Assembly: GCF_006381105.1 (NCBI RefSeq)
Contig: NZ_VDET01000007.1
Span: 378,705 to 442,704 of the forward strand
Direction: 5' to 3'
Length of the DNA stretch: 64,000 nucleotides
Source of the DNA: Flavicella sediminum
GTDB taxonomy: Bacteria; Bacteroidota; Bacteroidia; Flavobacteriales; Flavobacteriaceae
Positions 35,672 through 44,513 of the stretch are shown one piece after another (the first letter of the stretch is position 1; each line of letters begins with the position of its first letter). The position numbers and the translations under genes are program-made. The notes under the pieces were generated by a model. That model worked only from the letters and a program-made list of their open reading frames with translations. It did no database searches and was not told the DNA's origin.

Positions 35672-36484
35672 ATGAGCGAAGAAAAAAATCAAATGTCATT
35701 TCTAGGACATCTTGAAGAGTTAAGATGGCATTTAGTAAGATCTACAGCTGCTATATTTATTTGCGGAATTGTATTATTCGTATTTAAAACAGAGGTCTAT
35801 GATCATTTTTTATTAGCCCATTTAAAATCTGATTTTGTTACCTATCAGTGGTTTTGTGATGTTTTTAAACTTATTGGTGTTGATAGCGATTTTTGTGGCG
35901 TTCAATTCCCTCAAAAACTACAAAGTCTATCTTTAACAAATCAATTAATGAATGCCATTTGGTCTTCTTTAATCCTAGGACTTATCATCGCATTTCCATA
36001 TGTTCTATGGGAACTATGGCGATTTATCTCACCAGGATTGCATGAAACTGAAGTAAGTAAATCCAAAGGGTTTTTATTTATTACATCTGTGCTATTTTTT
36101 ACAGGTGTCTTATTTAGTTTTTATGTAATTGTACCTATGTCTGTCTATTTCTTCTATCATTTTGAAATTACGGATACCATACAAAACAACTTTACCTTGT
36201 CTTCTTATATTTCTATGGTTACAAATACAATCTTAGGAGTATCCGTTGTTTTTGAACTTCCTGTATTGATTTTCTTTTTAACCAAATTAGGCTTAATCAC
36301 ACCACAGTTTTTAAAAACATACAGAAAGCACGCCTTGGTAGTTGTTTTGCTTTTATCAGCAATTATAACACCACCAGATGTTGCCAGTCAAATTATTGTA
36401 TCTATTCCTATTTTAATTCTGTACGAAGTAAGTATACACGTATCTAAGTTCGTTGTAAAAAAACAAGAAAAAGGCTATAAATAA
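35672..36484 (+). CDS. tatC: Twin-arginine translocase subunit TatC
   Basis: Core receptor of the Tat system that exports folded proteins. The N-terminus MSFLGHLEELRWHLVRS is the TatC signature, followed by six hydrophobic segments and YVLWELWRFISPGLHETE in the first cytoplasmic-periplasmic loop region. Length 270; the loop between the first two helices is long, with a CG/FCG pair (VFKLIGVDSDFCGVQ) as in other Bacteroidota. TatA is not nearby. Confidence 0.96.
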   Translation: MSEEKNQMSFLGHLEELRWHLVRSTAAIFICGIVLFVFKTEVYDHFLLAHLKSDFVTYQWFCDVFKLIGVDSDFCGVQFPQKLQSLSLTNQLMNAIWSSLILGLIIAFPYVLWELWRFISPGLHETEVSKSKGFLFITSVLFFTGVLFSFYVIVPMSVYFFYHFEITDTIQNNFTLSSYISMVTNTILGVSVVFELPVLIFFLTKLGLITPQFLKTYRKHALVVVLLLSAIITPPDVASQIIVSIPILILYEVSIHVSKFVVKKQEKGYK

Positions 36485-36563
36485 TTAGTTTTATGTTTTT
36501 TTAAAGAATTGCATTCAAATTAATAGGCTAGTTTTACCAAGGATAAAAAACAAGAGATTCACT

Positions 36564-37301
36564 ATGAAGCTTCGAGCAGAAAACATTCAAAAATTATACG
36601 GAAACAGAAAAGTTGTAAAAGGAATTTCTTTAGAAGTAAATCAAGGAGAAATTATTGGTTTATTAGGACCTAATGGTGCTGGTAAAACCACTTCTTTTTA
36701 TATGATTGTTGGTATGATCCAACCAAATCATGGTAAAATTTTCTTAGACGATCAAGAAATTACAGAATTTCCGATGTACAAAAGAGCACAGCATGGAATT
36801 GGTTACTTAGCACAAGAAGCTTCTGTATTTAGAAAACTTTCTGTTGAAGACAACATTCGTGCTGTATTGCAATTTACTGGACGAACAAAAGCTGAAGAAA
36901 ACGAAAAATTAGAATCTTTGATCGAAGAATTTAGTTTAGGCCATGTACGAAAAAATCGTGGTGACTTACTTTCTGGAGGAGAACGTCGTAGAACTGAAAT
37001 TGCACGTTGTTTGGCTTCTGACCCTAAATTTATTTTATTAGATGAGCCCTTTGCTGGAGTAGATCCGATTGCTGTTGAAGATATTCAGAGTATTGTTGCT
37101 CAATTAAAAAACAGAAATATTGGTATTTTAATTACCGATCACGATGTACAAGCAACTCTAGCAATTACTGACAAAACCTATTTAATGTACGAAGGTGGTA
37201 TTTTAAAAGAAGGAACTCCACAGGAATTAGCAGATGATCCTACCGTAAGAAAAGTTTATTTAGGTGAAAGTTTTATTTTACAAGAAAACAAGTTCAAGTA
37301 A
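36564..37301 (+). CDS. lptB: Lipopolysaccharide export ABC transporter ATPase LptB
   Basis: Cytoplasmic ATPase of the LptB2FG complex that extracts LPS from the inner membrane. Walker [17 protein letters not shown] near residue 34, signature [16 protein letters not shown] near 138 and Walker [14 protein letters not shown] are all LptB-specific. 245 residues. It follows kdsD and tatC in the same direction, so an LPS sugar enzyme and LPS export lie together. Confidence 0.95.
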   Translation: MKLRAENIQKLYGNRKVVKGISLEVNQGEIIGLLGPNGAGKTTSFYMIVGMIQPNHGKIFLDDQEITEFPMYKRAQHGIGYLAQEASVFRKLSVEDNIRAVLQFTGRTKAEENEKLESLIEEFSLGHVRKNRGDLLSGGERRRTEIARCLASDPKFILLDEPFAGVDPIAVEDIQSIVAQLKNRNIGILITDHDVQATLAITDKTYLMYEGGILKEGTPQELADDPTVRKVYLGESFILQENKFK

Positions 37302-37315
37302 AAGTTAAACGATAT

Positions 37316-37355
37316 AATATTGATTTCTACTACCGAAGTACTAGAAATCAATATT
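37316..37355. terminator. Bidirectional hairpin between lptB and fabH
   Basis: A long hairpin of AATATTGATTTCTA with TAGAAATCAATATT (14 bp), then one mismatch, three more pairs and a CGAA tetraloop. It lies between two convergent genes, 14 nt past lptB and 17 nt past fabH; T runs are weak, so it may protect mRNA ends as well as terminate. Confidence 0.8.
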
Positions 37356-37372
37356 TTGTCTTAAAAAAAACT

Positions 37373-38380
37373 CTACCAGCGAATAAATACAGACCCCCAA
37401 GTAAATCCACTTCCAAAAGCAGCTAATACGACTAGATCTCCATCTTTTATTCTATCTTTTCCCCAAGCTTCACTTAAAGCAATAACTACAGAAGCTGCAG
37501 TGGTATTCCCGTAATTCATAATATTATTATATACCTGGTCATCGTTCAATTTAAATTTTCTTTGAATAAATTGAGCGATTCTTAGATTGGCTTGATGCGG
37601 CACTAATAAATCAATATCACTTGCTTCCAAATTATTTTTTTCTAAACCTTCAATAATAGCTTCAGAAAAACGAGTGACGGCATGTTTAAAAACAAATTGA
37701 CCATTCATATACGGATAATAAGATACATCATTAGGATCGTTATTAGCCAATATTTCAGGTACCCACCTAGCCGTACTTGGACCTTCTAAAACCAATTCCT
37801 TTGCATGTTTCCCTTCAGAATGCAAATGTGTTGATAATATCCCCTTATTTGAATCTTCCGTTCTACTTAAAACAACAGCACCAGCTCCATCGCCAAAAAT
37901 AACCGATACATTTCTTCCTCGGGTTGTTTTATCCAATCCTCCTGAATGATTTTCAGAACCAATGACCAAAATATTTTTATACATTCCTGTTTTTATAAAC
38001 TGATCGGCTACAGACATGGCATATACAAATCCGGAACATTGATTCCGCACATCAAGTGCCCCAATAGTATCCATTCCTAATAGTTCTTGAACTTCCACTC
38101 CACCTCCTGGAAAATACATATCCGGACTTAAAGTCGCGAATACGATAAAGTCAATTTCTTCTTTTTTTAATCCAGATCGTTCTAAAGCGGTACGAGCAGC
38201 TTTTGCCCCCATAACTGAAGTAGAATCTCCAGAACCTTCTTTGATCCATCTACGCTCTTTGATTCCTGTTCGTTCTTGTATCCACTCATCATTGGTGTCC
38301 ATAAATTTGGACAAATCGTGGTTGGTAACTACATTTTCTGGCACATAAAAACCAAGCCCTGTTATTTTTGAATTATACAT
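37373..38380 (-). CDS. 3-oxoacyl-ACP synthase III family protein (FabH-like)
   Basis: A thiolase-fold condensing enzyme; FabH starts fatty acid synthesis by condensing acyl-CoA with malonyl-ACP. The triad is visible: Cys in RNQCSGFVYAMS near residue 119, His in PHQANLRI near 255, Asn in YGNTTAAS near 285. About 336 residues from the ATG at 38380, where MYNSKITGLGFYVPENVVTN begins. With no other fab gene adjacent it may be a second copy with a different primer specificity (for example branched acyl-CoA); this is inference. Confidence 0.9.
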   Translation of the reverse strand: MYNSKITGLGFYVPENVVTNHDLSKFMDTNDEWIQERTGIKERRWIKEGSGDSTSVMGAKAARTALERSGLKKEEIDFIVFATLSPDMYFPGGGVEVQELLGMDTIGALDVRNQCSGFVYAMSVADQFIKTGMYKNILVIGSENHSGGLDKTTRGRNVSVIFGDGAGAVVLSRTEDSNKGILSTHLHSEGKHAKELVLEGPSTARWVPEILANNDPNDVSYYPYMNGQFVFKHAVTRFSEAIIEGLEKNNLEASDIDLLVPHQANLRIAQFIQRKFKLNDDQVYNNIMNYGNTTAASVVIALSEAWGKDRIKDGDLVVLAAFGSGFTWGSVFIRW

Positions 38381-38496
38381 CGTATTTTCTTTAGAAGTGA
38401 ATTCTAAATTTAGGAAATAATTTCGGCTTATAAAACAGTAAAAAAAACTTTCGCAATCCATTAAAATTTAATGGACAATATATCAAAACAAGGACA

Positions 38497-38530
38497 AAAA
38501 AAATCATCCAATAATTTGGATGATTTTTTT
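38497..38530 (-). terminator. Intrinsic terminator of secA
   Basis: A hairpin with arms AAATCATCCAA and TTGGATGATTT, loop TAAT, extended by A and T runs, 20 nt past the secA stop. Confidence 0.92.
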
Positions 38531-38550
38531 ATTTATAAATGTTCTAGAAA

Positions 38551-41500
38551 TTACTCTTCAACCAAAACCCAGTCGCCTTTATCTAACAAAGGAATGGCTT
38601 GCTTAAATTTAACTTCTTTATTTTCTCCACTCATCACATTTTTTATCGTCACGCGTTCGTTACGACCAATTTTACGTTCTTCTCGAACTATTGTTTCTGG
38701 AGCTTTTGGCTCTTGCGTATTGTGACTTTCGTTTGTGTTTTGAACGTCTGGCTTGCTTAATTGCAACTTTTCACGTTTTTGTTCGCGAGCTTCAGAAATT
38801 TGATTTGCATTCTGATTTGGAAGTTCTCCTTTAAATAAAAATGACAAAACATCTCTATTGATCTTATCCAACATTCCTTTAAACAACTCAAAAGCTTCAA
38901 ACTTGTAAATTAACAATGGATCTTTTTGTTCATAAGAAGCATTTTGTACAGACTGTTTCAATTCATCCATTTTACGTAAATGATTTTTCCAAGTCTCATC
39001 AATAATGGCTAAAGTAATGTTCTTTTCAAAATCATTGACCAAGCCTGTCCCTTCAGATTCATAAGCTTCTTTTAAGTTTGTAACCACTTGAAGCGTCTTC
39101 TTTCCATCTGTAAAAGGAACGACTATACGTTCGTATTTATCGCCTTCATTTTCAAAAACATCTTTAATTACAGGAAATGCTGAAGCAGCATTTCTAACTG
39201 ATTTTTCTTGGTAGTAGGCATACACTTTGCTATACAAACTATCAATCAATTCAGCTTCTTGCATTTTTTTGAACTCCTCAACCGTAAAAGGTGACGGCAT
39301 TGCTGAAAAACTAATCAATTCAAATTCAAAATTGGTATAATCGTCTGTAGGTTTGTTTGCTGAAACAATTGCTGCACAGGTATCATAAACCATGTTTACA
39401 ATATCAATTTGCAAACGTTTTCCATCCAAAGCATGTCTACGACGTTTGTAAACCACTTCTCTTTGTGCATTCATAATATCGTCATACTCTAACAAACGCT
39501 TACGAACACCAAAATTATTTTCTTCTACTTTTTTCTGAGCTCTTTCAATAGATTTAGAAATCATAGAATGCTGAATAACTTCCCCTTCTTCAAGTCCCAT
39601 TCTATCCATCATTTTGGCAATTCTATCCGAACCAAAAATACGCATCAAATGATCTTCCAAAGAAACATAAAACTGAGAAGAACCTACATCTCCTTGACGA
39701 CCAGCACGACCTCTTAACTGTCTATCTACACGACGAGAGTCATGACGTTCTGTACCTATAATTGCCAAACCACCTGCTGCTTTCACTTCTTCAGATAATT
39801 TAATATCTGTTCCACGACCCGCCATATTTGTCGCAATAGTTACCATACCAGAATTACCTGCATCAGCCACAATTTGAGCCTCTTGCTTGTGCAATTTAGC
39901 ATTCAATACATTGTGCTTTATTTTACGCATTGACAAGGTTCTAGATAGCAACTCAGAAATCTCAACTGAAGTAGTACCAACAAGTACGGGTCTTCCTTCT
40001 TTTACCAATCTTGTAACTTCGTCAATTACGGCATTGTATTTTTCACGTGTTGTTTTGTAAACTAAATCTTCTTTATCATCACGTTGCATCGGTCTGTTTG
40101 TTGGAATTTCAACAACATCCAATTTGTAAATTTCCCAGAATTCACCTTCTTCTGTAATCGCTGTTCCGGTCATACCAGAAAGCTTTCGGTACATTCTAAA
40201 ATAGTTCTGTAAAGTTACAGTTGCAAAGGTTTGTGTAGCCGCTTCAATTTTTACATTTTCTTTTGCTTCAATAGCTTGATGCAAACCATCTGAATAACGA
40301 CGACCATCCATAATACGCCCAGTTTGCTCATCAACAATTTTTACTTTGTTGTCCATGACCACATACTCTTTGTCTTTTTCAAACAAAGTGTAGGCTTTTA
40401 ATAACTGATTTAGGGTATGAATTCTTTCGCTTTTGATACTATACTCTCTGTAAAGTTCTTCCTTTTGAGAAACTTTTTCTTCCATAGTGGCATCGCTCTT
40501 ATCTATTTCGCCAATCTTTACACCAATGTCTGGTAATAAAAAGAAGTCTTTATCTCCATCTCCAGATAAGTGGGCAATCCCTTTTTCTGTCAATTCAATA
40601 GAGTTGTTTTTTTCTTCGATGACAAAATACAACTCCTTGTCTACCTTAGGCATTTCTCTATTATTGTCCGCCATATAAGAATTCTCAGTCTTTTGAAGTA
40701 ATTGTTTTACTCCTTCTTGACTCAAGAATTTAATCAAGGCTTTATTTTTAGGAAGACCTCTATAAACACGTAATAAAAGCAGACTACCTTCTTCAGTATT
40801 TCCTTCTTTTATCAACTTTTTAGCTTCTGCCAAAACTCCTACCAAATATTGACGCTGAATTTTTTCAATTGCATCAATTTTAGGTTTCAATTCATTAAAC
40901 TCATGACGGTCTCCTTCTGGAACAGCTCCAGAAATAATTAACGGAGTTCTCGCGTCATCAATCAATACTGAATCCACCTCATCCACAATGGCATAATTTG
41001 GTGCTCTTTGTACCAAATCTTTTTGTGAATGTGCCATATTATCTCTCAAATAATCAAAACCAAATTCGTTATTTGTTCCATAAGTAATATCTGAGTTATA
41101 AGCTTTTCTTCTTTCTTCTGAATTTGGTTGGTGATGATCGATACAATCTACACTCAAACCATGGAATTCCCAAATAGGTCCCATCCAAGCAGCATCACGT
41201 TTTGCTAAATAATCATTTACCGTTACAACGTGAACTCCATTTCCTGTTAGGGCATTTAAATAAATTGGCAAGGTAGCTACTAAGGTCTTTCCTTCCCCTG
41301 TCATCATTTCTGCAATTTTACCTTTATGCAAAACAGAACCACCTATCAGCTGAACATCGTAATGAACCATTGCCCAAGTAACAGGAGTTCCTGAAGCATC
41401 CCATGAATTTTGCCAAATAGCTTTGTCTCCTTCTAAAGAAATGTATTCTTTATTTGCAGACAGCTCTCTATCAAATGCAGTTGCTGTTACTTCAATACTT

Positions 41501-41877
41501 GAATTTTCAGTAAATCGTTTTGCCGTTTCTTTTACCACCGCAAAAGCTTCGGGCATAATTTCTTCAAGCACAGCTTCAGACGCAGCATAAGATGCATCTT
41601 TTAAAGCATCAATTTCGGTATAAATCTCTTCTTTTCGATCAATATGTGCCGTTTTAGCTTCTTCCTCTAAGGCTGCAATTTTTTCATTAAAAGGTGCAGT
41701 TGCAACATTTAATTTATTTTTAAACTCCGCAGTTTTCAAACGCAAATCATCAATGGATAGCGTATTCATCTCTTTTTCAAAAGCACGGACTTTATCTACA
41801 ATCGGTTGTAATAGTTTTAAATCTTTTTTCTGTTTGTCTCCTACAAAAATCTTCAGGACAGAATTTAGTATACTCAT
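38551..41877 (-). CDS. secA: Preprotein translocase ATPase SecA
   Basis: Motor ATPase that drives unfolded preproteins through SecYEG. Walker [14 protein letters not shown] near residue 190, [20 protein letters not shown] near 300 and the RGRAGRQGD helicase motif near 725 are present. At 1108 residues it is about 200 longer than E. coli SecA because of inserts in the N-terminal half (around residues 345-440), a known Bacteroidota trait. The C-terminus ends [10 protein letters not shown] and lacks the zinc-binding SEC-C motif that binds SecB. Confidence 0.97.
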   Translation of the reverse strand: MSILNSVLKIFVGDKQKKDLKLLQPIVDKVRAFEKEMNTLSIDDLRLKTAEFKNKLNVATAPFNEKIAALEEEAKTAHIDRKEEIYTEIDALKDASYAASEAVLEEIMPEAFAVVKETAKRFTENSSIEVTATAFDRELSANKEYISLEGDKAIWQNSWDASGTPVTWAMVHYDVQLIGGSVLHKGKIAEMMTGEGKTLVATLPIYLNALTGNGVHVVTVNDYLAKRDAAWMGPIWEFHGLSVDCIDHHQPNSEERRKAYNSDITYGTNNEFGFDYLRDNMAHSQKDLVQRAPNYAIVDEVDSVLIDDARTPLIISGAVPEGDRHEFNELKPKIDAIEKIQRQYLVGVLAEAKKLIKEGNTEEGSLLLLRVYRGLPKNKALIKFLSQEGVKQLLQKTENSYMADNNREMPKVDKELYFVIEEKNNSIELTEKGIAHLSGDGDKDFFLLPDIGVKIGEIDKSDATMEEKVSQKEELYREYSIKSERIHTLNQLLKAYTLFEKDKEYVVMDNKVKIVDEQTGRIMDGRRYSDGLHQAIEAKENVKIEAATQTFATVTLQNYFRMYRKLSGMTGTAITEEGEFWEIYKLDVVEIPTNRPMQRDDKEDLVYKTTREKYNAVIDEVTRLVKEGRPVLVGTTSVEISELLSRTLSMRKIKHNVLNAKLHKQEAQIVADAGNSGMVTIATNMAGRGTDIKLSEEVKAAGGLAIIGTERHDSRRVDRQLRGRAGRQGDVGSSQFYVSLEDHLMRIFGSDRIAKMMDRMGLEEGEVIQHSMISKSIERAQKKVEENNFGVRKRLLEYDDIMNAQREVVYKRRRHALDGKRLQIDIVNMVYDTCAAIVSANKPTDDYTNFEFELISFSAMPSPFTVEEFKKMQEAELIDSLYSKVYAYYQEKSVRNAASAFPVIKDVFENEGDKYERIVVPFTDGKKTLQVVTNLKEAYESEGTGLVNDFEKNITLAIIDETWKNHLRKMDELKQSVQNASYEQKDPLLIYKFEAFELFKGMLDKINRDVLSFLFKGELPNQNANQISEAREQKREKLQLSKPDVQNTNESHNTQEPKAPETIVREERKIGRNERVTIKNVMSGENKEVKFKQAIPLLDKGDWVLVEE

Positions 41878-41911
41878 AATTATTTATTTATATCATTTCA
41901 AAAATACACAA

Positions 41912-41939
41912 AAAAAAAGCCTCAATAGAGACTTTTTTT
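41912..41939 (-). terminator. Intrinsic terminator of the DUF2795 gene
   Basis: A hairpin of AAAAAAAG-C-CTC with GAG-A-CTTTTTTT around loop AATA, between the DUF2795 stop and secA. It partly overlaps the likely secA promoter region (TATTTTTG on the minus strand at 41906-41899). Confidence 0.85.
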
Positions 41940-41959
41940 GTGTTTTAAATAGTTTTTTT

Positions 41960-42181
41960 TTAATATTCATCCTCGTTCCAAAAATAATCTTCTTCGGTAG
42001 GATAATCTGGCCATATTTCAACAATTGAGTCGTATGCATCTCCTTCATCCTCCATGCTTTGTAAATTTTCAACTACTTCAAGAGGTGCTCCTGTTCTAAT
42101 TGCGTAATCTATCAATTCGTCTTTTGTTGCAGGCCATGGTGCGTCTGCTAAATACGATGCTAATTCTAATGTCCAGTACAT
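41960..42181 (-). CDS. DUF2795 domain protein
   Basis: A 73-residue acidic protein with the DUF2795 fold; the segment LADAPWPATKDELIDYAIRTG and ENLQSMEDEGDAYDSI are typical. DUF2795 proteins are small helical domains of unknown function. I start at 42181 (MYWTLELASYLAD); a longer reading at 42208 crosses the predicted promoter. No partner is evident beyond secA downstream, from which a terminator separates it. Confidence 0.8.
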   Translation of the reverse strand: MYWTLELASYLADAPWPATKDELIDYAIRTGAPLEVVENLQSMEDEGDAYDSIVEIWPDYPTEEDYFWNEDEY

Positions 42182-42205
42182 GTTTAAAAATTGTTTTGTT
42201 TTTTG

Positions 42206-42235
42206 CAAAAATAATTTTTTTTAGCAGAAAACCAA
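42206..42235 (-). promoter_or_regulatory. Consensus promoter of the DUF2795 gene
   Basis: On the minus strand TTG (42235-42233), 19-nt spacer, TATTTTTG (42213-42206), an exact TTG-N19-TAnnTTTG. Leader about 20 nt. Confidence 0.75.
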
Positions 42236-42282
42236 GTCTTTTTTTGTTTTTTCATGAAATCTAAAGAACTTTATCTAAAACC

Positions 42283-42846
42283 TTAGGGAATCCATTTGAT
42301 TTCCTTGGCTTTACAATCAAAAGTCAACTTCCGTGCCAACACAAATAAGTAGTCAGAAAGTCGGTTTAAATACTTTAAAACACCCAAATCCACTCCTACT
42401 TCTTCATTTAACGTCACTGTTAAGCGTTCGGCTCTTCTACAAATACAACGTGCAATATGACAATATGACACCGTAGTATGACCACCTGGCAAAACAAAAT
42501 GAGTCATCGGCTCCAAAATTTCATTCATTACGTCTATTTCATTTTCCAAATACAAAATAAGTTCTTCCTTAATTTGCTGAGTTTCTAATCGGTTTTCACC
42601 ATTTTTTAAAAGCATCTTATCATATGGTGTTGCCAAAATAGCCCCAACATCAAATAATTCCTTTTGAATTTTAACCAAAGATTCAAAACTTGCTTTATCT
42701 ATTTTCTGATCTCTTATCAAACCGATATACGAATTCAATTCATCTATAGTTCCGTAAGCTTCAATTCTTAAGTGATTTTTAGATACTCTATTCCCCCCGT
42801 ACAAACCTGTTGTACCCAAATCACCTGTTTTTGTATAAATCTTCAT
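42283..42846 (-). CDS. Cob(I)alamin adenosyltransferase (PduO-type)
   Basis: Converts cob(I)alamin and ATP to adenosylcobalamin. TKTGDLGTTGLYGGNRVSKN at the N-terminus binds ATP and the helix RCICRRAERLTV holds the conserved arginines. About 188 residues. The start at 42846 leaves the conserved N-terminus; a longer open frame reaches into the methyltransferase gene. It follows that gene by 11 nt. Confidence 0.94.
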   Translation of the reverse strand: MKIYTKTGDLGTTGLYGGNRVSKNHLRIEAYGTIDELNSYIGLIRDQKIDKASFESLVKIQKELFDVGAILATPYDKMLLKNGENRLETQQIKEELILYLENEIDVMNEILEPMTHFVLPGGHTTVSYCHIARCICRRAERLTVTLNEEVGVDLGVLKYLNRLSDYLFVLARKLTFDCKAKEIKWIP

Positions 42847-42857
42847 TCTTCTCTCAA

Positions 42858-43634
42858 TTAAACGCGTATTACAAAATGTTCTTTTACCTGTTCTTTTCTG
42901 AAAAACACCAATCCCCATTGAAAAGTGTCTAACGTTACTTTTACCTGTTCGTGTTTCTTTATTTCTTCCCAAGCCTCATCCATTTCATCACTCCAGTGAA
43001 TATCATCAAAAATAAACACTGTATTGTTATGAATCGAAGGTAAACACAGTTTGAAGTACTCTAATGTTGCTTTTTTGGTATGATTTCCATCGAAATAAAT
43101 CAAATCATACTTTTTATCTTCAACCAATTCTGGCAATACTTTTGAGAATTCTCCCGTCAATAAGTTGATGTTTTTTAGTTTAAAATAATCAAATTGATTT
43201 TGAGCCATGGCAGCTGTATTCGGACAGCCTTCAACGGAGACCACCTCTCCTTTTAAATTAGCTTTCGCCAAACAACTAGTTCCCACACCCAAGGAAGTTC
43301 CTATTTCCAGAGTCGTATTTATTTCTAAATATTTGACCAACCTCATAAGCATTAAGGCATTTTTCTTTTTTATAGAAGCTACTTTTGCGATTTTTGCAAC
43401 CTCTCTATAATTTGTTTTAAAAACTTTAGATCCTTTCCCAAAATCGGTTACTTCAATTTTTTCTTTAGATTTTTTCAAGCGATTTAACACATCTGAATAA
43501 AACCCTATTTCTTCAACCTTATTTTTTTCATACAAACATTTCGTAATCAATTCATATACAAAAGGAGAATGCACCCCATGCTCATTTGTGGATTTTTTTA
43601 AAAATGATAGGTATTTTACAACTATTTGAAACAT
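42858..43634 (-). CDS. Class I SAM-dependent methyltransferase (O-methyltransferase-like)
   Basis: A 258-residue methyltransferase with a Rossmann SAM-binding fold: TLEIGTSLGVGTSCLAKAN near residue 112 (motif I), VSVEGCPNTAAMAQ (motif II acidic residue), LIYFDGNHTKKATLEYF and FIFDDIHWSDEM (metal/acceptor region), resembling O-methyltransferase family 3. An N-terminal helical part of about 95 residues precedes it. Substrate unknown. It leads the corrinoid adenosyltransferase gene, but no functional link is certain. Confidence 0.8.
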   Translation of the reverse strand: MFQIVVKYLSFLKKSTNEHGVHSPFVYELITKCLYEKNKVEEIGFYSDVLNRLKKSKEKIEVTDFGKGSKVFKTNYREVAKIAKVASIKKKNALMLMRLVKYLEINTTLEIGTSLGVGTSCLAKANLKGEVVSVEGCPNTAAMAQNQFDYFKLKNINLLTGEFSKVLPELVEDKKYDLIYFDGNHTKKATLEYFKLCLPSIHNNTVFIFDDIHWSDEMDEAWEEIKKHEQVKVTLDTFQWGLVFFRKEQVKEHFVIRV

Positions 43635-43674
43635 ACTATTGTCTGATTAATAAAGCGAAAGTAGTCGATTTTTA

Positions 43675-43704
43675 TTGTTTGTAAAACAATAAAAATTATA
43701 TTTG
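43675..43704 (+). promoter_or_regulatory. Consensus promoter of the polysaccharide export pair
   Basis: TTG at 43675-43677, 19-nt spacer, TATATTTG at 43697-43704. Leader about 19 nt before the ATG of the Wza-like gene. Confidence 0.78.
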
Positions 43705-43727
43705 CTGTTAAATCAAATTCATCCTAA

Positions 43728-44504
43728 ATGAACAACTCATTTTTCTGGACTTTAATTGTCATAATTTTCGCATCCTGTGTCCCTCATAAAGATTTGGTTT
43801 ATTTTCAGGGGGAACCCATGACGAAAGAAAACATCTACAAACTAAATAACACGCCTTACAAGTTAGAAGTCAACGATATAATAAACATCGAAATTGTTTC
43901 CGAAAACTCAAAATTAGTAGCCTTATTCAAAAATACCAATACGACTATCGATCAAACCAATGCTTCGACTTCATATTATTCTGGCTATTCCATTGACCAA
44001 CATGGAAATATTAGAATTCCGTACATTGGAGATATTAACGTTTTAGGCTACACAACAAAAGAAGTTCGAGAGAAAATAGAAATAGAGCTAAAAAAATACA
44101 TTTCTCACTCTAATAAAATATTCGTAAAGGTTAAATTGAGTGGTATTAAATACACTATTTTGGGAGAAGTTAAACAACCAGGAACTCAGACTTTGACTCA
44201 AAACGAAGTAAATATCATTGAAGTTATTTCAAAATCTGGCGGTATTTTGTCTTCAGGAAACAACAAACAAATAGAGGTCTTACGTAAAGAATTTGATGGT
44301 ATAAAAAAATATACAATTGACCTTACTCAAATAGACCTATTTGATTCAAAAGTTTTCAATATTTTACCAAATGATATTATATATGTTAAGCCATTCAAGC
44401 GAAAATCTTGGGGACTTGGAACTACCGGAATAGATGCTTTTCAAACCTTTTCATCAGTATTTGCGGTAATTACGACAACATATTTATTGATCAAAACTCT
44501 ATAA
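43728..44504 (+). CDS. Polysaccharide export outer-membrane lipoprotein (Wza-like)
   Basis: Outer-membrane export channel protein for capsule or exopolysaccharide. The signal peptide ends IIFASC with the lipidated Cys at about residue 17. Then a Poly_export domain (YKLEVNDIINIEIVSE, about 43-140) and an SLBB domain (VKLSGIKYTILGEVKQPGTQTL, about 141-225), and a hydrophobic C-terminus (AVITTTYLLIKT). Length 258 is typical of the short Bacteroidota form. It is followed 9 nt later by a Wzc-like kinase. No glycosyltransferase or polymerase gene lies in the window. Confidence 0.9.
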   Translation: MNNSFFWTLIVIIFASCVPHKDLVYFQGEPMTKENIYKLNNTPYKLEVNDIINIEIVSENSKLVALFKNTNTTIDQTNASTSYYSGYSIDQHGNIRIPYIGDINVLGYTTKEVREKIEIELKKYISHSNKIFVKVKLSGIKYTILGEVKQPGTQTLTQNEVNIIEVISKSGGILSSGNNKQIEVLRKEFDGIKKYTIDLTQIDLFDSKVFNILPNDIIYVKPFKRKSWGLGTTGIDAFQTFSSVFAVITTTYLLIKTL

Positions 44505-44513
44505 TTTAAATAG